A stretch of DNA of 64,000 nucleotides, from NCBI GenBank assembly GCA_002720855.1, contig PBIN01000012.1:48075-112074 (forward strand). The letters are read 5' to 3'. Positions within the stretch are counted from its first letter, which is position 1. Each line of letters begins with the position of its first letter. The translations under genes and the position numbers were made by a program. The notes beneath the pieces are model-generated. The model made no database searches. It worked only from the letters and a program-made list of their open reading frames with translations, and was not told the DNA's origin. Shown here in pieces: positions 59,103 to 64,000 of this stretch. The DNA is from Rhodospirillaceae bacterium. GTDB taxonomy: Bacteria; Pseudomonadota; Alphaproteobacteria; MPNO01; UBA2964.

Positions 59103-60397
59103 AATGGAGGATCGAGCAATGATGTATAGAGTACATCTATACCATACATGAAATCGTCGATCTCCATCGATTCATTTGGGTTATGCGAACCATTTTCATT
59201 GCGAATAAATATCATAGCAGAAGGAATTCCAGCATTTGCAAACACCGCTGCATCGTGACCCGCACCGCTCGGAATAGGTTCCGCCTCCAGGTTATTCTTT
59301 TTGCAACAATCCAATAAATGCTTGATCCAGCGATCATCCATCACTGCCGGATCCGCCAGGCTTCGTTCATCGAAATCGAATGTAACACCGCGTTCCCGGC
59401 CAACATTATCGGCTTCCGTACGGATTAATTGATAGAATGCCTCTAGCGTATCAATACTTTGACTACGTATTTCCAGGCAAAAGCTGCACTCGCCAGGGAT
59501 ACGAGACATCGCATGGTCGTCTGAATTTGTAGAGAGCATGCCGGTTGTTAATACCAGGTCTAGTCCACGCTCTTGCAATGCGGCCCAGTGGGAATCAAAT
59601 CGGTGAAGTAAATCAGCTGTTGCCAGGACAGCATCATGCCGCAACCAGCGTGGAACCGCACCTGCATGCCCCGCTTCGCCGCGACAAACGATATTTTGAT
59701 GACGAATATTGCCCCGCAACCCGGTGACAACCGCAACTGGCATATCTCGCGCCACCATTACAGGGCCTTGTTCGATGTGCAGTTCGATATAGCCGGCAAC
59801 GTCTGACGCCTGAAGAAACTTGTCTCCGGCACGAATAGCGTCCGTCTTTGCTCCGACATCCGCCATATAACTTTCCAACGATTTTCCGGTTGTCCGATGG
59901 GGCCGGTTGAGATCAGTTTCCGTCAGCTCGCCAAATAATGCGCCGGACCCTAAGTAACATTGCCCGAACCATGCGCTTTCCTCGCCACGAAGCGCCATAA
60001 CACGCACCGTTCGAGGAGGCACGACCCCTTCCCGCTTCATCCGAATAACCGAAATCAATCCCGCGATGACACCGGCGGCTCCGTCAAAATTTCCACCCTG
60101 TGGTACAGAATCCAAATGCGATCCACATATTATATGGGGCTCGTTTGGCGCCTTGCCTGGAAGTTCGATGACCAGATTGGCCACCTCGTCATAGGAGACG
60201 GTCAATCCTTCCGCTTCGGCAAGATCCGCACAATATTGCATTGCCGCTGTTTCGCCTGAACCATAGGTCGCCCGGCTAACGCCCGGACCATCAACGCTCA
60301 ATTCTCGTAAATCTTCAAAAATCTTCGTTGCGAATTTGTGACGGGTTTTTGACCCGAAATCCTGAACTTTTGGAAATTGATGAATACGTGAATTCAT
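59099..60397 (-). CDS. Zn-dependent M20-type amidohydrolase (carbamoylase/allantoate amidohydrolase family)
   Basis: 432 residues. Metal ligands are visible in GSHLDSVPQGGNFDGAAGV, RGEESAWFG and ELHIEQGP; the dimerisation domain is between. The family hydrolyses N-carbamoyl amino acids, allantoate or beta-ureidopropionate. Translational coupling to pyrC suggests a pyrimidine or hydantoin-like N-carbamoyl substrate; allantoate is equally possible from motifs alone. Confidence 0.88.
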   Translation of the reverse strand: MNSRIHQFPKVQDFGSKTRHKFATKIFEDLRELSVDGPGVSRATYGSGETAAMQYCADLAEAEGLTVSYDEVANLVIELPGKAPNEPHIICGSHLDSVPQGGNFDGAAGVIAGLISVIRMKREGVVPPRTVRVMALRGEESAWFGQCYLGSGALFGELTETDLNRPHRTTGKSLESYMADVGAKTDAIRAGDKFLQASDVAGYIELHIEQGPVMVARDMPVAVVTGLRGNIRHQNIVCRGEAGHAGAVPRWLRHDAVLATADLLHRFDSHWAALQERGLDLVLTTGMLSTNSDDHAMSRIPGECSFCLEIRSQSIDTLEAFYQLIRTEADNVGRERGVTFDFDERSLADPAVMDDRWIKHLLDCCKKNNLEAEPIPSGAGHDAAVFANAGIPSAMIFIRNENGSHNPNESMEIDDFMYGIDVLYTSLLDPPL

Positions 60398-60590
60398 CTA
60401 AACCTCTTCTTTTCGGTATCCGAATGATCACTGGAATCAAAACAACGCCGCTTTCAAAGCGGCAGCTTTCAACCGAAATAGTGCCTATTAAAATGAGTTG
60501 CCGATGACGATCTCTCGGACCGTTATACGCTAACTATATAAGATTCCTACGAATTTTTCAATCATCGAAAGAAACGTCGTAAAATGATGC

Positions 60591-61475
60591 TTAAACGGCG
60601 TACCGTTTTATCGCCTTGCGGGTGAATTCCGCCGCATCCCGGCCCTTGAGAGCGCGTTTCCAAAGATTCTCCGCAGTTTGTTCGTGGAGCTCAATTGCCT
60701 CCGGCGCTGAGGTCATCATGGCTACGCCAACACGAATGTTGGGATTCTCACCGAGACGATAGGGGCTAACCGCAAGAACCAGACGGTCGGGTTGTCTGAA
60801 AATCTGGAAACTGGTTCTGGGAAGAGTATCTTCGACAATGCCAATTTGGACGCCAATCGGCTCGTCTTCCATGAATGCCGCTACTCTTTCCATCTCTTCC
60901 AGAGCCGTTTCCCGTCTCTTTTTTCGGGTTCTGGCGGGTACGTCCAGTTTTCCAACCAAACCATTTCGGAGAAAACGACGGAGTTCGTCAGCTGCAATTA
61001 CACTTACAATACTGGGCTGACGGCGGCGATAGGCTTCCTTGCGTTGTTTCAAAATATTCATAATCTCTGAAACCGACTCCAGGCCTGCCTGATTGCCATT
61101 ATTTTCTTTCGGAATGCTCTCCTTCAAAATCGTTTCGAGCCGCTTGTCGAAGTCACTAGAGGTCAGTAGATAAGAGACTGGACCAGAAGAAACGATAATG
61201 TGTTCAGCTGTCTCTTCGACTTGCCGAATTCTTTCAAAAAACGCAACGGCTGAGGACATGTATTCAACGCCCACTCCGAGGAGTGTTGGCACAGAAACGC
61301 CAAGCAACGTTGCCATACGATCAAGCGTTTCAATTTTGGCAACTTCACCCTTCTCATATCGGTATAGAGCCGCCCGAGAAATACCGATCTGGGATGCTAT
61401 TTCATCAGCACTCATTCCCGAGCCCAGACGAAAGGCCTTTAGCCGATTCCCGATATCGTCAAACCTGACGGGCAT
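60591..61475 (-). CDS. XRE-family transcriptional regulator
   Basis: 294 residues. An N-terminal helix-turn-helix (about 8-62, MSADEIASQIGISRAALYRYEKGE) and a large C-terminal region of unknown fold, probably ligand- or protein-binding. It starts 15 bases after the ThDP beta-subunit gene, at the end of an operon-like run, and probably regulates it. No operator was identified. Confidence 0.85.
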   Translation of the reverse strand: MPVRFDDIGNRLKAFRLGSGMSADEIASQIGISRAALYRYEKGEVAKIETLDRMATLLGVSVPTLLGVGVEYMSSAVAFFERIRQVEETAEHIIVSSGPVSYLLTSSDFDKRLETILKESIPKENNGNQAGLESVSEIMNILKQRKEAYRRRQPSIVSVIAADELRRFLRNGLVGKLDVPARTRKKRRETALEEMERVAAFMEDEPIGVQIGIVEDTLPRTSFQIFRQPDRLVLAVSPYRLGENPNIRVGVAMMTSAPEAIELHEQTAENLWKRALKGRDAAEFTRKAIKRYAV

Positions 61476-61490
61476 CGAAATTCGCTGGGC

Positions 61491-62096
61491 TTACCCGTTA
61501 TCCAGTGGTGCTGAAAAGACCTGTTTTCCTGTCGCCTTTTCGACATAACGACCGAACCGGAATTTGACCTCGGGACCGTCCATGGGGGGCGAAGCACCTC
61601 GATAATCCATCGGATCTACTTCAAGATGAATAAAGGTATGCCCTTCTTCCATGACCGCCTCATCGAAAGTCGCCGTCAATTCATTCATTGAACCAAAGGA
61701 ATATACCCGCTCAATTCCAAATCCTCGGGCAATTGCCGGATAGTCATTGTCAATTCGACCGGGCAGCGGAACATTGGATGTCGATCCATATACCCGATTT
61801 GAAACCATAAAATGCGTGAGGTTCGGCAGATTCATTTGGCGTTCCACCTGCAGCATCCCCGGATTCATACAAAAAGCGCCGTCCCCGCTAAATACCCACA
61901 CAGGTTTATCGGGCACACCCTCCGCAAGACCACAGGCAAAAACGGACGAAAGACTCATAGAGGCTTCCAGATAAAATACCCTTTCGGTGTCACCGGTTTC
62001 TGCGTACCAAATTTCTGAAGAAGTGCCTGCTGAAGTGATGACCAGTTCATCGGTCCAGCGGCTGGCAATATAGGCCACGGCTTCATCGTATTTCAT
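61491..62096 (-). CDS. Sulfopyruvate decarboxylase-like ThDP enzyme, beta subunit
   Basis: 201 residues from ATG 62096 (MKYDEAVAYIASRW), one base after the alpha-subunit stop; the open frame extends upstream but overlaps alpha. It carries the PP domain of ThDP enzymes with the cofactor motif GDGAFCMNPG (GDG 71-73, Asn79). Sulfopyruvate decarboxylase ComDE consists of separate PYR (alpha) and PP (beta) chains, as here, and converts 3-sulfopyruvate to sulfoacetaldehyde. Phosphonopyruvate decarboxylase is a close relative, so the substrate is not certain. Confidence 0.8.
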   Translation of the reverse strand: MKYDEAVAYIASRWTDELVITSAGTSSEIWYAETGDTERVFYLEASMSLSSVFACGLAEGVPDKPVWVFSGDGAFCMNPGMLQVERQMNLPNLTHFMVSNRVYGSTSNVPLPGRIDNDYPAIARGFGIERVYSFGSMNELTATFDEAVMEEGHTFIHLEVDPMDYRGASPPMDGPEVKFRFGRYVEKATGKQVFSAPLDNG

Positions 62097-62097
62097 T

Positions 62098-62661
62098 TTA
62101 AATTTTCCCCTGCAAAAGTTTCTTGGGCAGGACTGCAACTGTCGCTCGGCTGATCTTCCGCGAATGATGGTAGGCCTCACCAATCATTGGAATCTGATCA
62201 CGGCTCTCAACTATGGTGTAAGGCATATCGATGGAGTTGATAACGTCCTCAAGATAGAGACCATTTGACACATGGAATTTGGCCCCGTCATCAAACGTTC
62301 CCCGCTGTGTGATCATAATGAAAATGGGAATTTCATAGGTGTAGTTGATCTTGGTTATGGCGTAGACCAATGTCATCAAACCAGATGCACCCATGAGCGC
62401 TGCGGAACCAGTACCACTTAGAAAAGCGCCTGAACAAAGGCCCAGCGCAGACTCCTCTCGATTGACCGGCACATGATTGAAACGATCATCCTGTTCGAAT
62501 GTTGCTATTGTTGAGGCTATCCAATCATCAGGCAGAGTAGCCACCAATGAAATGCCTGCATCGGCACAAACGTCAGCAATCTCCTGAGACACTTCCGCTG
62601 AATAGCCGGTTTTAGTTGCATGGGTCGCGGATCGCTGGGATGCCGCTAAATTGTCTTCCAC
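62098..62661 (-). CDS. Sulfopyruvate decarboxylase-like ThDP enzyme, alpha subunit
   Basis: 187 residues from GTG 62661, which has GGGAG seven bases upstream; a TTG two codons earlier is too close to that site. It holds the PYR domain with the activating Glu pair (NREESALG, about 69-70) and Gly-rich segments (SGTGSAALMGASGL). With the beta subunit it forms a two-chain decarboxylase. It lies 74 bases after the rhodanese gene. Confidence 0.8.
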   Translation of the reverse strand: MEDNLAASQRSATHATKTGYSAEVSQEIADVCADAGISLVATLPDDWIASTIATFEQDDRFNHVPVNREESALGLCSGAFLSGTGSAALMGASGLMTLVYAITKINYTYEIPIFIMITQRGTFDDGAKFHVSNGLYLEDVINSIDMPYTIVESRDQIPMIGEAYHHSRKISRATVAVLPKKLLQGKI

Positions 62662-62735
62662 TATCAATCTCCCAATCGAGTTTGTTTATTGGCGAACCTA
62701 ATCATCGCCCTTCTCACAAGTCAAACGGTCGGTGC

Positions 62736-63128
62736 TCATTTCCTTTTTTTCTCCGCAGTTTCCCCACCCGCATCTTTCCAGGCCGAGAATCCACCATCCA
62801 AATGGCAGACATTTTGTAGTCCCATCTTTTGCGCGGTTTGTGTCGATAAAGCCGATCGCCAACCGGATGCGCAATAAAATATGAGCCGTTTTCCAGATGA
62901 GAAGATGTCCTTGTGATAAGGGCTTTCCGGATCAAACCAGAATTCGAGCATTCCGCGCGGCGCATGGAATGCATCGGGGATCATGCCCTCCCTTTCAAGC
63001 TCGCGAACATCCCTGATATCGACAAACACCGTATCGTCATTTCCGATTTCATTAAGCGCGTCATCAGCTGAAAGATTTTCAATTTCTGTTCGCGCCTCTT
63101 CAATAAGCTGTTTATATCCAACTGCCAT
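62736..63128 (-). CDS. Rhodanese-domain protein
   Basis: 130 residues from ATG 63128, preceded by GAGGGAAATG; upstream frame is ignored. A single rhodanese domain with active Cys86 in YCASGWRSAL, DIRD (VFVDIRDVREL) and the C-terminal HLDGGFSAWKDAGG. It has no signal peptide, so it acts in the cytoplasm, perhaps carrying sulfane sulphur. It is the first gene of the ThDP/XRE unit. Confidence 0.9.
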   Translation of the reverse strand: MAVGYKQLIEEARTEIENLSADDALNEIGNDDTVFVDIRDVRELEREGMIPDAFHAPRGMLEFWFDPESPYHKDIFSSGKRLIFYCASGWRSALSTQTAQKMGLQNVCHLDGGFSAWKDAGGETAEKKRK

Positions 63129-63277
63129 CACATTTCCCTCAATTGCTACAGTTGCGAAGGTACACCTGACATCAAAACCTGTCACTTATCGTCATTGGGC
63201 GTTAAGGGGTTGGCGTTAGGCTTAGGCCTTTGCTATATAGCACGGACCGAATTTCGGTTCGCCAATTGCGGATCTGA

Positions 63278-63353
63278 TCCCCGGTAGCTCAGTTGGTAGA
63301 GCAGGCGGCTGTTAACCGCCTTGTCGCTGGTTCGAGTCCGGCCCGGGGAGCCA
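63278..63353 (+). tRNA. tRNA-Asn (anticodon GTT)
   Basis: Acceptor TCCCCGG pairs with CCGGGGA, D arm GCTC...GAGC, anticodon loop CTGTTAA gives GTT, T arm CTGG-TTCGAGT-CCGG, discriminator G and encoded CCA. Confidence 0.97.
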
Positions 63354-63359
63354 TTTAAT

Positions 63360-63390
63360 AAGGGCCTGTGCATTGTTTGTACGGGCCCTT
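63360..63390 (+). terminator. Terminator after tRNA-Asn
   Basis: Stem AAGGGCC (63360-63366) and GGCCCTT (63384-63390), loop of 17 bases, followed by TCGATTTTTT. It begins 7 bases after the tRNA 3' end. Confidence 0.75.
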
Positions 63391-63503
63391 TCGATTTTTT
63401 CGCAATTAATTTGGGAAGGGCAATGCTTGCTTGGGTTTCAGGAATTTAGCATTCTAGCGTGCCGAATTCGTTATTTCTTTCTTACCCCTATCTGGAAAAC
63501 GCC

Positions 63504-63967
63504 ATGGGCAAATCATTCAACTATTTATGTATCTTAACGGTCTTGATAATTGCATCGCACTCGGCACCCACTGAGGCGATGGAAGACGGTCGAAATGCCG
63601 CCAAAGCTATGGCCATCAAAGCGTCTGAGCTTATAAAGACAAAAGGTAAAAAATCCGCGTTCACCGTATTTGAACAAAAAGGCGGCGAGTTTCAGAACAA
63701 AGCACTATATGTCTTTGTCTTAAATCTCTCTGGTGTTGTATTGAGCCACGGGGCCGATAAGAAATTAATCGGCAAAAACCTATCTAAGATAAAAGATCAA
63801 AACGGTAAGAAGTTTGTTCAGGAATTCATCGAAGTTGCAAAATCAAAAGGTGTTGGGTGGGTAGACTATGTCTGGCCGCATCCAGTCACAAAAAAGATGC
63901 ACCAAAATCCAGCTTTATAATTGGCGTCGGCAAAAATCTATTGGTAGGTGTTGGCGCGTATAATTGA
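63504..63967 (+). CDS. Exported single-Cache-domain protein, frameshifted near the 3' end
   Basis: From ATG 63504 a signal peptide (MGKSFNYLCILTVLIIASHS) leads to a single Cache domain with the family segments LNLSGVVLSHG and GWVDYVWPHPVTKKM. The uninterrupted frame stops at 63918-63920 after HQNPAL. Adding one A in the AAAA run at 63904-63907 restores the expected family end (SSFIIGVGKNLLVGVGAYN) and a TGA at 63965-63967. The change is therefore either a real one-base deletion or a sequence error. Such proteins bind small metabolites in the periplasm. Little follows it in the window. Confidence 0.7.
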
Positions 63968-64000
63968 CTTAGCAATACTTAGCCGAACCTAGTTCAAATC

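Overview
The window is chromosomal DNA of an alphaproteobacterium, most likely a marine Rhodospirillales-like heterotroph. This rests on gene order: xth-erpA-dgt-argS-SPOR-nagZ-M50-scpA-scpB-tatABC-serS-pcm-LysM/M23-yajC-secD-secF, pcm-tolC-popZ-like-valS, and gyrA-coaD with ssb and uvrA nearby are strings typical of that class. Outer membrane genes (PagL-like deacylase, TolC) and hopanoid genes (hpnC, hpnE) fit. I see no insertion sequence, prophage, CRISPR array or rRNA. There are three tRNA genes: Lys(TTT), Cys(GCA) and Asn(GTT).

Layout. 1-9.3 kb is an accessory stretch: end of an MFS transporter, a fused SpmA/SpmB-like membrane protein, an atypical receiver protein, glutathione-dependent formaldehyde dehydrogenase, a PagL-like outer membrane enzyme, small orphan genes, a cold-shock protein, an alpha/beta hydrolase and a UbiD-family decarboxylase. 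9.4-13.5 kb holds tRNA-Lys, coaD, gyrA and ssb. 13.7-18.5 kb is a catabolic block (LigB-LigA fusion dioxygenase, class II aldolase, 2-hydroxyacid dehydrogenase, SDR, amidohydrolase) lying between ssb and uvrA. At 18.5-19.0 kb, on the minus strand, is a secreted peroxiredoxin-like gene with an in-frame TGA exactly where the redox Cys is expected, followed by a hairpin with a GGUC loop: a selenoprotein gene.

19.2-30.6 kb: uvrA, trmFO, homologues of the mitochondrial complex I assembly factors NDUFAF6 and NDUFAF3 (the latter beside secDF-yajC), and between them hpnC-hpnE and a PuuD-like membrane protein. 30.7-46.6 kb is the housekeeping superoperon listed above plus a translationally coupled xth / small membrane protein / ThDP-enzyme set. 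46.6-56.8 kb: a 53-codon ORF, ilvD, a TAXI-type binding protein without signal peptide facing an SNF-type symporter, valS, a PopZ-like gene, tolC and a second pcm.

57-64 kb: tRNA-Cys, pyrE, pyrC, a carbamoylase-type amidohydrolase, then an apparent operon rhodanese / sulfopyruvate-decarboxylase-like alpha and beta / XRE regulator, then tRNA-Asn and a Cache-domain protein whose last residues are out of frame by a one-base indel.

The strongest unusual signal is the selenoprotein at 18465-19040. Others are an amidohydrolase that has lost two family histidines, the split hpnC/hpnE locus without hpnD, and the two-subunit ThDP decarboxylase operon. All functions are read from motifs and gene order; no database search was run.
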